This document shows positions 36,801-40,800 of a DNA stretch of 64,000 nt, piece by piece. Positions within the stretch are counted from its first letter, which is position 1, and each line of letters begins with the position of its first letter. The notes under the pieces are model-generated. The model did not search any database. It had not been told where the DNA came from and worked only from the letters and a program-made list of their open reading frames with translations. Source of the stretch: Siderastrea radians (lineage: Eukaryota > Cnidaria > Anthozoa > Scleractinia > Rhizangiidae). Where the stretch lies: contig OZ024898.1 of assembly GCA_964017195.1 (NCBI GenBank), positions 6,039,482-6,103,481 on the forward strand. Direction: 5' to 3'. Made by a program: the position numbers and the translations under genes.

Positions 36801-39800
36801 ACCCGTGTGCAAACGGGGGAAATTGTACTGATGGAATCAACGATTACAACTGCACTTGCCAAGTTGGATTTACAGATAAAAACTGTTCAGCAAGTACGTT
36901 TTGCACTTCCAAGGACAATTATTTTTTCAATTAATATTTAAAATGTATGGTTTGCTATTTCTTTAATTAGTACATGTATTTTACAGCAACAAAATATTTT
37001 AATTTCGTGGTGATACATTTTAGCGCCATCCAAAAACATATCTTCTTAGGCTTGCTTATGACGATACATAAGGATTTAGGTGTAATTCTATTTATATATT
37101 TATTTTGTATCCTATATTTTAAGATGTACACATAAGTTATAGTTTCATTCAATTTTTTGTAAATAACTTAATATTTTTAAACTATATTGTAATGCGGGTT
37201 AGATCATACTATCGATAATGCGCAAGAAAAGTTTTTAAATATTATAATAATAATAATAATAATTATTATTATTATTATTATTATTGTTATTATTTATTTA
37301 TCTATTTATTTGCAGCACACGCATGTAGATATCCCTTGTAGTTGCGAATTTGTATTGTTTTAAACTGAACCCCCCCCCCCAAAAAAAAAAACAAAAATGT
37401 ATTCGCATAAGTGCAAATAAATCGTAGCCTTGGTTACTGTGGTCACCAGTGATTCTTTCTTCTTTTTTTTAATCTTAACTCCAGTACCCCTTAAAGAGTG
37501 ATTTGTGCAGCATGCTTATAAACTCGACTTTCTCTTATGATACTAGACATAGACGATTGCTCTCCCAACCCATGTGAACATGGAGGCATGTGTACTGATG
37601 GAATCGACGATTACAACTGTACCTGCGCCGCTGGTTTTGAGGGAAAAAACTGCGCTAAAAGTACGGTTGCAACTACCATATCCTCTTATTACTGTGCAAG
37701 TGGTTCTCTTTTTCTGTTAAAAGTAGCTAAGCTTTGTTGAGAGGGTCATTAAAGGGTGAGGGGAGGGGGAAGTCAGGCGACCTATAACTTTCTGAATGTT
37801 TGCGCCATGATGATTAAATCGGTAACGTCATGAATTTTCGCGCCACGGTGGATGAGCTGTGTGATACGTGGAGTATTTTTGCCAAAATACTGGTTTCAAT
37901 AAGCTGTGGAATGCTGTCATGTCAACATCGGAGGATAGAAGCAAGAGCAGTTTCCTCATTGCTTTCCGCCTCTTAGCACAGCTAATACGATAGGAAAATG
38001 GGTAGGAATTTGTAAATCTGTATTCGGGAGAACTTCCCGGAGGATGCATTCTGAGAATTTTTTGGGCTCTTTTCATCTATTTTCTAGCTTCAGCGGATAG
38101 TAGAACAGGCAAGCAATCTGGAATAGAAGGTAATGGAGATAATATCATTCCTAGCTAGTGCCATTTTTATGGTGATGTCAATCAAGCTACCTCTTTTGGA
38201 AACTTCTCTACAAGGTTTTTCTTGAATTTTTCTGAATTAAGCTGTGTGCATAAATCTTAGACACATTTTAACACAAATTTGGTGGGAGTCAGTTTCTACG
38301 GTTACGAGAAATGACGTCAAAAGTGGTAGCTGGTAAAGTCATTTTTGAATAAAAATACATTTTTTCACCTTTTCTTGGTGAAAAAAGCCCGAAATGTTGA
38401 CAAGAAGCAGCAAATTGTTTAATAATGTCATATTCTATATGTCTAGGATCAAACGTTTTTAATTTCTAACTTTTGGTATAATCCAAGATGGCGGCCAAAA
38501 TTTTGAATACGATGACGTCACAGGCCCTAGCGGAGCCACAACCCATAAAATAAACCTCATCTTGTAGAGCACATCACAGGCAGTCAACCCACTTCTTTTG
38601 AACCTTTGCTTTTAGTGCAAGGGTTTAAACACCAATTTGAGTAAAAAAAATGAAAATCTATCTAAAATATTAATTTCTTGAGATGGAGTTTTCCATTAGT
38701 TGTAAAGAGGCTCAGAAAGGAGTGGTGGGGTGGTGTAAGTTCTGCTGGTGTGTTATCAGGGGGTGTGGATTCTCAGACGCATGCTTATAACGTTGGTTGT
38801 TTGTTATTCTAGGTGATGAAAGCAAGCGCGGCTTAATCAAAACACTTATTGCAGTGGCACTTGGTATAGTGTCGCTGGGTCTGATCGTCATCATCGTTGC
38901 CGTTGCGTGTGTCTGCCGTAGGTAAGTGCACAGGATTAATTAAAAATTATTGTTATCTTAAAATTCGTTGTTGGTTTAAGATTAGCTTGCGTGAAGTCCT
39001 CGTCGTCACTGGTGTTTACAGTTAACCTTACGCCACTGTTTATACAATCATTTGCTAACTGAAATGTTTATAGAGCGCTTCACCTAAGGTTCCTCGAAAA
39101 GGCTAGCCTTTTAAAAAATGTAACACCACGAGTCAGATAGGTTTCTAGACACGCCCTGAAAACAATAGACCTGCGTGATAACAGGGGCCAATGAAATTAC
39201 ACCTTGAAATAACCTCACAAGAAGAGCAATGAAAGTCGAGTTTAAACTCTAGTGTCTCTCTTTGTCCTCACTTGATTACTTTGTGTGGGAACCCTGAGCC
39301 TGAGTGTTAGCTATGCCGTGCTGGCGAGACCTAATAAGGTGGAAACAGCTGTCCACGGCTGCTAACACTCAGGCTCACTATTTATCGTTTTTTTTTTTGG
39401 GGGGGGGGGGGGTAGATGAAGGGGTCATGCGCGCTACCTGCGTGGCCATTACCTACGTGGCCATATTGCCCATTTGTGGCTACAAGCTTACCCAGAGCAC
39501 GCATTTGCGGGACTTGTGGCTTTTTGTCTTTCTAGCCACATCCAACAAGTGTCTCTCTTTGTCCTCACTTGATTACTTTGTGTGGGAACCCTGAGCCTGA
39601 GTGTTAGCTTTGCCGTGCTGACGAGACCTACTAAGGTCGAACCAGCTGTCCACGGCTGCTAACACTCAGGCTTACTATTTATGGTTTTGGGGGAGGGGGG
39701 GTAGATGAAGGGGTCATGCCGGCTACCTACGTGGCCATAGTGCCCATTTGTGGCTACAAGCTTACCCGGAGCACGCATGTGCGGGACTTGAGACTTTTTA

Positions 39801-40212
39801 AACTCTAGTGGTTGGAAACTTGATGGTCGCTAACGTTTAAAGCATGTTGGGAAGGGGGTGGGGGTGACGGCAAAGGAGAAAGAGTAAAGCTCTAAGGTGG
39901 CACTTGTTCTCCATTCCTTCAATTTTACATTACGGGTCTCCGGAGCTTTATTCTCTTACGTAGCCACTATTAGTGGTCGTCACGCAAGGAAGGAGTGGTG
40001 AAGGAGCATTGCGTGACGACCACTAATAATGATTGCGTGAGGTTTAGTACGAGCTACTGGAGCTTGGCTGTGAAAATGGTTTCTATTTTAATCCAAATTC
40101 CTTAGAGTTCAATCGGTCGTGTTTGTAACATCAACTGGTTTCTTGGTTTTTTACAACTTCCGTCTAATGCAAGCTAATTTTGCACACTTTGTCCTTACGT
40201 AGGCTTAAATGA
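4333..40212 (+). CDS. Multi-exon gene: EGF(3+)-D8C-EGF(14)-transmembrane protein, 5' incomplete
   Basis: Gene-level entry; each exon is listed separately. Twenty-one exons give about 820 residues in this window: EGF 1-3, a D8C domain, EGF 4-17, a 14-residue stalk, one membrane helix and a tail ending R-R-L-K. All domain exons start and end in phase 1, and the base left at each donor plus the two bases after the next acceptor form a sensible codon (usually N, D or S). Every EGF repeat fits the calcium-binding layout (D/N-I-D-D/E-C) and the Asx-hydroxylation pattern C-x-D/N-x4-Y/F-x-C-x-C. Such proteins act outside the cell in adhesion or ligand recognition. D8C is known from uromodulin, GP2 and OIT3, usually with a ZP domain; no ZP domain is seen here. 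Orthology to Notch or fibropellin is not supported. Confidence 0.85.
4635..4664. repeat. (AAAT)n microsatellite
   Basis: Seven tandem AAAT units in the intron after EGF exon 1. A short (TTG)n run lies at about 4513-4534. Confidence 0.9.
4732..5610. mobile_element. Foldback element with about 310-bp inverted arms
   Basis: The left arm (4732 to about 5045) and right arm (about 5283-5610) are reverse complements with scattered differences. Landmarks are GAGCTATAGGAAACATGGAT against its complement near 5577-5600, and the shared GGCGGGC and CACTCATTCCCAGTTCT stretches. The 240-bp middle holds a second near-perfect palindrome (5087-5126) centred on CCATATATGG. The open frame at 4728-5033 is only the left arm read through, not a gene. 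It sits in the intron between EGF exons 1 and 2. Confidence 0.8.
5614..6344. other. Intron sequence, nothing recognised
   Basis: Remainder of the intron before EGF exon 2. The minus-strand open frame at 6030-6263 looks like a degraded repeat but matches nothing I can name. Confidence 0.5.
6345..6455 (+). CDS. EGF exon 2
   Basis: 111 bp between CTAG and GTAAGG, phase 1-1. Repeat [16 protein letters not shown], then a Y-S-C-T-C core, ending K-D-C-S. Six cysteines, Asx-hydroxylation pattern present, and G-G-T-C fits the O-fucose consensus. The donor leaves an A that combines with GT of the next exon to give Ser. Confidence 0.9.
6563..6725. repeat. CCAACATTGTTG-type palindromic repeat
   Basis: Repeated, partly inverted ACAACGTCCAACATTGTTG, TGTTGGAT and ATCCAACACCATCCAACA motifs. 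Compact non-coding dispersed repeat in the intron after EGF exon 2. Confidence 0.55.
7470..9545 (+). mobile_element. Composite repeat, copy 1 (segments A-B-C-D-E)
   Basis: About 2 kb that recurs in inverse order and orientation across 41157-49196. A (7470 to about 8150) matches the complement of 48530-49196. B (about 8160-8590) carries the GCGAAGCAGTTGTCGG motif several times and matches 43930-44008 and 47607-47880. C and D (8590-9190) match 43535-43935 and 41785-42027. E (9236-9540) matches 41157-41430 and 59880-60080. The ends share an AGCGGAGCC motif. No intact protein is encoded, so it is non-autonomous or badly decayed. It sits in the intron before EGF exon 3. Confidence 0.75.
9382..9426. 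repeat. GGACGGAC/GTACGGAC tandem array
   Basis: Tandem GGACGGAC and GGACGTAC units inside segment E of the composite repeat. Related arrays occur in the other E copies at about 41258-41275 and 59966-59997, so the array belongs to the element. Confidence 0.8.
9581..9700 (+). CDS. EGF exon 3
   Basis: 120 bp between TTTTTAG and GTGAGT, phase 1-1. Repeat [10 protein letters not shown] with one extra residue between Cys1 and Cys2 compared with other repeats, then A-N-N-G-I-C and Y-E-C-R-C, ending K-N-C-T-K-P. Six cysteines. The terminal G joins AA of the D8C exon to make Glu. The intron that follows is about 12.5 kb because of a large transposon. Confidence 0.9.
9741..9848. repeat. (AAAT)n followed by (AATC)n microsatellites
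   Basis: About six AAAT units at 9741-9765, then about thirteen ATCA units at 9796-9848, just downstream of EGF exon 3. Probably length-polymorphic. Confidence 0.9.
9849..10882. other. Intron sequence, nothing recognised
   Basis: Between the microsatellites and the large hAT-like element. The short + strand frame at 10270-10452 has no domain or splice signals that would make it convincing. Confidence 0.5.
10883..10890. repeat. 8-bp target duplication GATTACAG, left
   Basis: Matches GATTACAG at 20515-20522 on the far side of the inverted-repeat-bounded segment. Confidence 0.7.
10996..11395. repeat. GAATTCCTAGGAATTCC palindrome field, left arm
   Basis: Many overlapping AATTCCTAAGAATT/AATTCCTAGGAATT units grading into GGGAATWTGTGGGAA repeats. 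The mirror field lies at about 20090-20425 in the right arm of the same element. Confidence 0.8.
11396..14928. other. Element interior, no gene recognised
   Basis: AT-rich interior of the 9.6-kb element. Apart from the 155-bp hairpin at 11925-12079 and poly-A/AAAT runs near 13180-13300, I see no domain, splice-bounded exon or RNA gene. Confidence 0.5.
11925..12079. mobile_element. 155-bp foldback MITE
   Basis: TTGTGGTTCAAATTTTTCTT at the left is the complement of AAGAAAAATTTGAACCACAA at the right. Pairing continues inward (TTTCAAACCAG / CTGGTTTGAAA), so nearly the whole unit is one hairpin. Confidence 0.8.
14929..16144. mobile_element. TAGCCTGCGAGCAGGC foldback element, nested
   Basis: Terminal inverted repeats of about 150 bp: TAGCCTGCGAGCAGGCTCAC at the left and its relative ending CTGCTCGCAGGCTA at the right, each followed inward by a conserved GCGGAAGTCGGCAAGCAAAG block. 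It is flanked by CTAGAATC (14921-14928) and CTAGAGTC (16146-16153), a likely 8-bp target duplication with one change. The open frames at 14896-15177 and 15882-16121 are this arm translated, not genes. Confidence 0.75.
16154..20089. other. Element interior, no gene recognised
   Basis: Right half of the 9.6-kb element interior. The open frames are short with no recognisable domains. I looked for transposase signatures and found none. Confidence 0.5.
20791..21656. mobile_element. About 0.87-kb inverted-repeat element, interrupted
   Basis: AACCCTATTTAGACCGGG at the left pairs with CCCGGTCTGAATAAGGTTT at the right. A second element (20846-21236) with its own TTAA duplications sits inside, so the outer one is older. 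Confidence 0.55.
20846..21236. mobile_element. 391-bp TTAA-flanked MITE
   Basis: TTAA at 20842-20845 and 21237-21240 brackets GGACAGTGCCTCCT and its near-complement AGGAGGCACGGTCC. The interior is itself foldback (AGAATCCAAAAAGAAAA against CCCTTTTGGATTCCAA). A TTAA duplication is typical of piggyBac and Kolobok. Confidence 0.75.
21660..21970. mobile_element. MITE whose arm contains a 12-bp tandem array
   Basis: GCCACCTTCAGAGCTGACTA at the left pairs with TAGTCCGGTCTGAAGGTCGC at the right. Just inside the left arm GAGTACGATATT is repeated about nine times (21681-21786); the right arm has a single equivalent (ACTCAATCTCGTACTC). The array apparently grew from one arm. Confidence 0.65.
21681..21786. 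repeat. 12-bp minisatellite, unit GAGTACGATATT
   Basis: About nine near-perfect copies with one ATAATG variant. It lies 390 bp upstream of the D8C exon. Confidence 0.9.
22172..22537 (+). CDS. D8C (uromodulin/OIT3-type) domain exon
   Basis: 366 bp between CCCCTAG and GTTAAT, phase 1-1, 122 residues in one exon. It begins E-C-S-S-Y and contains ten cysteines, including L-C-E-S, E-S-C-I-P, R-C-A-T, V-C-Y-H-W, the adjacent pair [13 protein letters not shown] and Y-C-A-N-G. The [10 protein letters not shown] motif after the second Cys, the H-A-P-G-W-L-N-G segment and the F-Y-V-Y-R-L stretch are the usual D8C landmarks (uromodulin, GP2, OIT3). The domain is a likely ligand- or glycan-recognition module. 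Its final G combines with AT of the next exon to give Asp, so it splices cleanly to EGF 4. An overlapping ORF in another frame (22280-22588) is a shadow. Confidence 0.9.
22803..22913 (+). CDS. EGF exon 4
   Basis: 111 bp between ACTAG and GTAAGT, phase 1-1. Repeat [15 protein letters not shown], core Y-S-C-N-C, then [10 protein letters not shown]. Resembles type B of the downstream array but lacks its O-fucose residue (N rather than S/T before Cys3). Six cysteines. First EGF after D8C, with a short 265-bp intron before it. Confidence 0.9.
23389..23502 (+). CDS. EGF exon 5 (type C)
   Basis: 114 bp between TCTAG and GTATGT. Repeat [16 protein letters not shown], core [16 protein letters not shown]. 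Phe replaces the Ser usual after Cys1. First clear member of the C-A-B exon array. Confidence 0.9.
23830..23940 (+). pseudogene. Decayed type A EGF exon
   Basis: It keeps its polypyrimidine/GTAG acceptor and the start A-T-ATT-GAT-GAC-TGC, and the second half (GATTATAACTGTACTTGCCA on to AAAAACTGT) is nearly identical to type A exons. Between Cys1 and Cys3 the codons for Cys2 are scrambled by small changes, the Cys3 codon TGT has become TGA, and after the last Cys the sequence runs straight into TGATAA instead of a donor. The following intron is deleted, so it abuts the short run before EGF exon 6. Almost certainly skipped in the mRNA. Confidence 0.85.
23968..24081 (+). CDS. EGF exon 6 (type B, GC donor)
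   Basis: 114 bp. Repeat [16 protein letters not shown], core [16 protein letters not shown]. The acceptor is ACACCAG, preceded by only 27 bp after the decayed exon. The donor reads TAG/GCAAGT rather than GT; sister type B exons have ATAA/GTAAGT at this place. GC donors are a known minor class and this one fits their consensus, so the exon is probably still used. G-G-S-C fits the O-fucose pattern. Confidence 0.85.
24503..24616 (+). CDS. EGF exon 7 (type C)
   Basis: 114 bp between GTGTAG and GTACTA. Repeat [30 protein letters not shown], ending K-N-C-S-T. Two departures from sister C exons: Asp before Cys3, and Ala where Gly is usual. The donor is weaker than its sisters (GTACTA). Confidence 0.9.
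24958..25604 (+). other. Intron with remnant of a lost type B exon
   Basis: From about 25150 (AGAAGTAAGTTTGTA) the sequence follows the intron that normally comes after type B exons (TTGCCATGG, ACTCTACATTTGGAAAATT, AACACGTTCTTTCCACC; compare 29164-29300). No B exon precedes it here. The expected A and B exons between EGF 7 and EGF 8 have been lost while the downstream intron survives. Confidence 0.75.
25605..25718 (+). CDS. EGF exon 8 (type C)
   Basis: 114 bp between GTGTAG and GTATGT. Repeat [16 protein letters not shown], core [17 protein letters not shown]. Nearly identical to exon 11 including its flanking introns, so one is a recent duplicate. The intron that follows carries a 2.7-kb TTAA-flanked element absent from its twin. 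Confidence 0.92.
25829..28539. mobile_element. 2.7-kb TTAA-flanked DNA element with paralogous empty site
   Basis: Ends GGTGGCTCGAAACAGTTTT (left) and its near-complement ending CCGAGCCACC (right), bracketed by TTAA at 25825-25828 and 28540-28543. The duplicated intron after EGF exon 11 has the uninterrupted site (TACATTAATTTTGG at about 29813-29826), proving insertion with a 4-bp TTAA duplication. The interior has a (AAAAC)n run near 26340 and no recognisable transposase, so it is non-autonomous. TTAA targets suit Kolobok or piggyBac. Confidence 0.85.
28760..28873 (+). CDS. EGF exon 9 (type A)
   Basis: 114 bp between CGGTAG and GTAGGT. Repeat [16 protein letters not shown], core [17 protein letters not shown]. 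Type A exons have Ala-Asn after Cys2 and C-Q-V-G after Cys5. Six cysteines. Confidence 0.92.
29051..29164 (+). CDS. EGF exon 10 (type B)
   Basis: 114 bp between CATCAG and GTAAGT, only 177 bp after exon 9. Repeat [16 protein letters not shown], core [18 protein letters not shown]-fucose pattern present (G-G-S-C). Canonical GT donor, unlike the otherwise equivalent exon 6. Confidence 0.92.
29600..29713 (+). CDS. EGF exon 11 (type C)
   Basis: 114 bp between GTGTAG and GTATGT. Repeat [16 protein letters not shown], core [10 protein letters not shown]. Lys replaces Asn after C-E. The last base is G rather than A, so the junction residue with exon 12 becomes Asp instead of Asn, improving the calcium-binding D-I-D start. 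Confidence 0.92.
30042..30155 (+). CDS. EGF exon 12 (type A)
   Basis: 114 bp between CGGTAG and GTAGGT. Repeat [16 protein letters not shown], core [17 protein letters not shown]. Its introns on both sides closely follow those of exon 9. Confidence 0.92.
30310..30423 (+). CDS. EGF exon 13 (type B)
   Basis: 114 bp between TTATAG and GTAAGT. Repeat [30 protein letters not shown], ending K-N-C-S-I. Lys replaces the Gly after T-D. O-fucose pattern present (G-G-T-C). The next intron holds the Crypton-like cluster. Confidence 0.92.
30530..30652. mobile_element. About 120-bp hairpin MITE
   Basis: CAATTACTCTACGAGGGCGC-GCTGGATATC at the left pairs with GATATCCAGCAAGCCCGAGTAGAATAATTG at the right. 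A related GAGGCGCG/GCGCGAGTGGG arrangement occurs at about 40850-41050. Confidence 0.6.
31464..32909 (-). CDS. Tyrosine recombinase (Crypton/DUF3504-like), copy A
   Basis: 481 codons. The C-terminal half carries a complete tyrosine-recombinase catalytic set: Arg265 in G-L-R-A-S-E-H, H384-S-L-R387, His410 in T-G-H-K-S and Tyr418 in L-K-Y-E-K-P. G-L-R-x-x-E-H and the spacing to T-G-H-K-S are typical of Crypton recombinases and their domesticated relatives (ZMYM, QRICH1, KCTD1 families). The enzyme would cut and rejoin DNA through a 3'-phosphotyrosine. An 87-bp in-frame intron appears to lie at 32323-32409. The Met at residue 31 or 34 (M-A-E-M-A-E-Y) may be the real start, since the first 30 residues look unlike the rest. 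The frame is intact, so the copy could be active. Confidence 0.8.
   Translation of the reverse strand: MKLFLHLMQRFSVLLFVSSKQTRCFEFTSQMAEMAEYRFRAAKTFEQEEKCVASAIPKSTQYKNKWAVGIFEQWQKVRVPKVATLEPGGLFKNYDLHKVQSLEFPLLQMDALSLNYWLAKFIQEVAKPSKERYPPRTIYQIVCGIRRFMEEKNANLDFNLLDASDKRCSSVAFIVIICSHIVIVQLNSRLCLFSCRFSILRRVLDAEMKEGTRLGIGIANKKEEKQPVNEEDERKFWTLGLLGNHQAKSLLNTVYFYNGKLFGLRASEHRSISLNNFEIGDNYIRFEENVSKTFHGGLLDLKYEPRVVRHICHEVGEKHDPCLVDMYRLYVGLVECIGKDMEAFYFRPNAKKFSFDKSPVGVNTLNQILPDMCKAAGLKRKTSHSLRVTCASTLFNAGVDSKLIRDRTGHKSDALLKYEKPEEKVISKVSAILGPKCASQDKNEPNDKVMPIEKEFNLEKDTAFCFGDFNNCNVTFNVNSK
32323..32409 (-). other. Probable 87-bp stop-free intron in recombinase copy A
   Basis: Minus-strand AAAAG/GTGCAG and TTTTCTTGTAG/G flank 87 bp. 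Removing it joins D-A-S-D-K-R directly to F-S-I-L-R-R; keeping it adds 29 residues (168-196), mostly hydrophobic and Cys-rich, without stop or frameshift. The equivalent copy C intron is at 34812-34898. Confidence 0.7.
33033..33191. repeat. 160-bp palindrome between Crypton copies A and B
   Basis: GAGAAGTAATTTCAAAAACTCG-TGC pairs with GCACTCGTTTTTGAAATAGTACTTCTC, and GTTTCATCAGGTTTCCAAACAC pairs with GTGTTTGGAAACCTGATGAAA. The centre is CCACTCGGCCTGCGGCCTCGTGG. Its right edge coincides with the start of the shared sequence of copy B. It is either an element end or a separate MITE. Confidence 0.75.
33186..33815 (-). pseudogene. Crypton-like element, copy B (3' fragment)
   Basis: Keeps the 3' non-coding region and roughly the last 135 codons of the recombinase. 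One base change (ACTTTAGAAAT to ACTTAAGAAAT, 33588-33590) creates a TAA stop just after K-V-I-S. The upstream part is cut off at 33810-33815, where TGAAAA is shared with the 3' region of copy C. The H-S-L-R, T-G-H and K-Y-E-K-P residues remain. Confidence 0.85.
33816..35160 (-). pseudogene. Crypton-like element, copy C (5'-truncated)
   Basis: About 1.35 kb, almost identical to copy A. The reading frame 33953-35164 (403 codons) lacks the first ~80 residues; it starts with three junction-derived codons and then follows copy A from V-A-T-L-E-P-G-G. The catalytic Arg, H-S-L-R, His and Tyr are all present. There is one conspicuous change, S-K-H-I-R-D for S-K-L-I-R-D. The same 87-bp in-frame intron is present (34812-34898). 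Loss of the N-terminus probably abolishes function. Confidence 0.85.
35379..35492 (+). CDS. EGF exon 14 (type A)
   Basis: 114 bp between CTGTAG and GTAAGT. Repeat [16 protein letters not shown], core [17 protein letters not shown]. First exon after the Crypton cluster. Its upstream intron resumes the usual type A flank (GAGTTATCTACTC near 35240). The type C exon expected between exons 13 and 14 is absent. Confidence 0.9.
35646..35758. repeat. GCCGGGCCC-type short repeat
   Basis: AATAAACGCCGGGC, AAGCACCGGGTCC, ATACGCCGGGCC and an inverted GCTCCCGGCGTTTA, ending ATACGGTATG. Short non-coding dispersed repeat in the intron. Confidence 0.55.
36041..36154 (+). CDS. EGF exon 15 (type B)
   Basis: 114 bp between GGCCAG and GTAAGT. 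Repeat [31 protein letters not shown], ending K-N-C-S-I. O-fucose pattern (G-G-T-C) and calcium-binding D-I-D-E present. Confidence 0.92.
36780..36893 (+). CDS. EGF exon 16 (A/C hybrid)
   Basis: 114 bp between TTGTAG and GTACGT. Repeat [16 protein letters not shown], core [17 protein letters not shown]. Starts like type C (D-E-C) but continues like type A (C-A-N, C-Q-V-G), suggesting exchange between units. The upstream intron is C-like (GTTTGAACACGGTGGCACTT at about 36604). Confidence 0.9.
37239..37312. repeat. (TAA)n/(TTA)n microsatellite
   Basis: TAATAATAATAA running directly into ATTATTATTATT, so the array is itself inverted, followed by TTTATTTA units. A C-run/A-run lies at 37370-37393. 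Confidence 0.9.
37547..37660 (+). CDS. EGF exon 17 (last)
   Basis: 114 bp between ACTAG and GTACGG. Repeat [16 protein letters not shown], core [17 protein letters not shown]. Diverged from the array, with no O-fucose residue. The membrane-proximal EGF; splices through Thr to the stalk exon. Confidence 0.92.
38088..38129 (+). CDS. Stalk mini-exon, 14 codons
   Basis: 42 bp between TTTCTAG and GTAATG, phase 1-1 and stop-free: [13 protein letters not shown] after a junction Thr. The A from exon 17 gives Thr at its start, and its last G joins GT of the TM exon to give Gly. Hydrophilic and Ser-rich, suited to a juxtamembrane linker. Exon 17 can also join the TM exon directly in frame, so it may be a cassette exon. 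Confidence 0.6.
38130..38812. other. Intron, nothing recognised
   Basis: Contains AAGATGGCGGCC, TGACGTCA and poly-A tracts seen in several repeats of this window. No exon recognised. Confidence 0.5.
38813..38921 (+). CDS. Transmembrane exon
   Basis: 109 bp between TTCTAG and GTAAGT. Encodes D-E-S-K-R-G then about 25 hydrophobic residues ([20 protein letters not shown], then I-V-A-V-A-C-V) followed by C-R-R, a standard type I membrane anchor with a basic stop-transfer. Leaves the donor in phase 2. Reading through the donor would hit TAA at once, after the same R-R. Confidence 0.88.
39251..39832. repeat. Two tandem copies of a ~297-bp unit with hairpin
   Basis: AGTGTCTCTCTTTGTCCTCA starts at 39251 and again at 39548. 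Each unit contains a hairpin whose stem is GAGCCTGAGTGTTAG / CTAACACTCAGGCT, a G-run (39393-39412 and 39689-39700), and a CATTTGTGGCTACAAGCTTACC stretch. Within the intron before the last coding exon. Confidence 0.85.
39968..40028. repeat. Hairpin, 18-bp stem
   Basis: ATTAGTGGTCGTCACGCA and TGCGTGACGACCACTAAT are exact reverse complements around a 24-bp loop. Short MITE-like palindrome. Confidence 0.85.
40203..40212 (+). CDS. Last coding exon (L-K-stop)
   Basis: After TTACGTAG the sequence G-CTT-AAA-TGA completes the split Arg codon and adds Leu-Lys before the stop, giving a cytoplasmic tail of only about five residues (R-R-L-K after C). So short a tail leaves no room for a signalling motif. 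Confidence 0.7.
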
Positions 40213-40800
40213 TCCAAGGAACCAAATCGAAGAATTGAAGGACTGTGGTTTAACTAAGTTCAAAGTGGGAATGATATCACGGCTTCACTCAAGCAAACTT
40301 GTATTTTTAAGAGATATCTTCTACACACTTCATCTTCTGTGGTTTATACTTTTTGTATTTTTGAAAACCTCGCTATACTGTCTATCGAACTTGATTTGAG
40401 GACAAATTGACGTACTTTCGGTGAGCAGGATCAACTTTCACTATTCACTGTTGAATGGATAAGTTCTGGATATTCAGCTGTTGTAGTTAACTCTTTTTTT
40501 AACTTACCTTGAATTTAGAACAGATAAACTTACTTCCTGTAATCATGAACCAGGTCGACTTTAGCCATTCAGTGACGACCCTTGCCATGTCGAGGCGATC
40601 CGTCAACTTCATGTCAGCCTTTAAGTCCCTTGCAAACTGCCTTTCGAGGAAGACCCGTGTTGGGTAGACATGACTTTCCACCCCCAAACTAAAACCCTCT
40701 CTCTTTTTAAAATGTAATTTCTTTATCATTGTAACCAATTAGTGTTGTTTTACGCTGAAACAAGAGAGGATTAAAGTGACTTGACTTGATTTGACTTGTT
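40213..40800 (+). other. Probable 3' UTR
   Basis: Follows the stop codon. ATTAAA at 40770-40775 is a plausible polyadenylation signal. The antisense open frame at 40499-40738 (about 79 codons, followed by a good minus-strand donor, AAG/GTAAGTT) could instead be an exon of a convergent gene. I do not recognise it. Confidence 0.4.
40770..40775 (+). terminator. Candidate poly(A) signal ATTAAA
   Basis: Common AATAAA variant about 560 bp after the stop, followed by T/G-rich sequence (TTGACTTGATTTGACTTG). Confidence 0.35.

Noticed and set aside
37828..38076. 82-codon minus frame in the intron after EGF 17
   Set aside because: No recognisable domain, no convincing splice signals; left unannotated though codon use is not obviously random.
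4333..38921. Identification as a Notch receptor
   Set aside because: EGF arrays are not diagnostic; no LNR, heterodimerisation, RAM or ankyrin regions, and the tail is about five residues.
40499..40738. 79-codon minus frame with a good donor
   Set aside because: Possible exon of a convergent gene, but unrecognised and unsupported by a partner exon; noted under the 3' UTR entry only.
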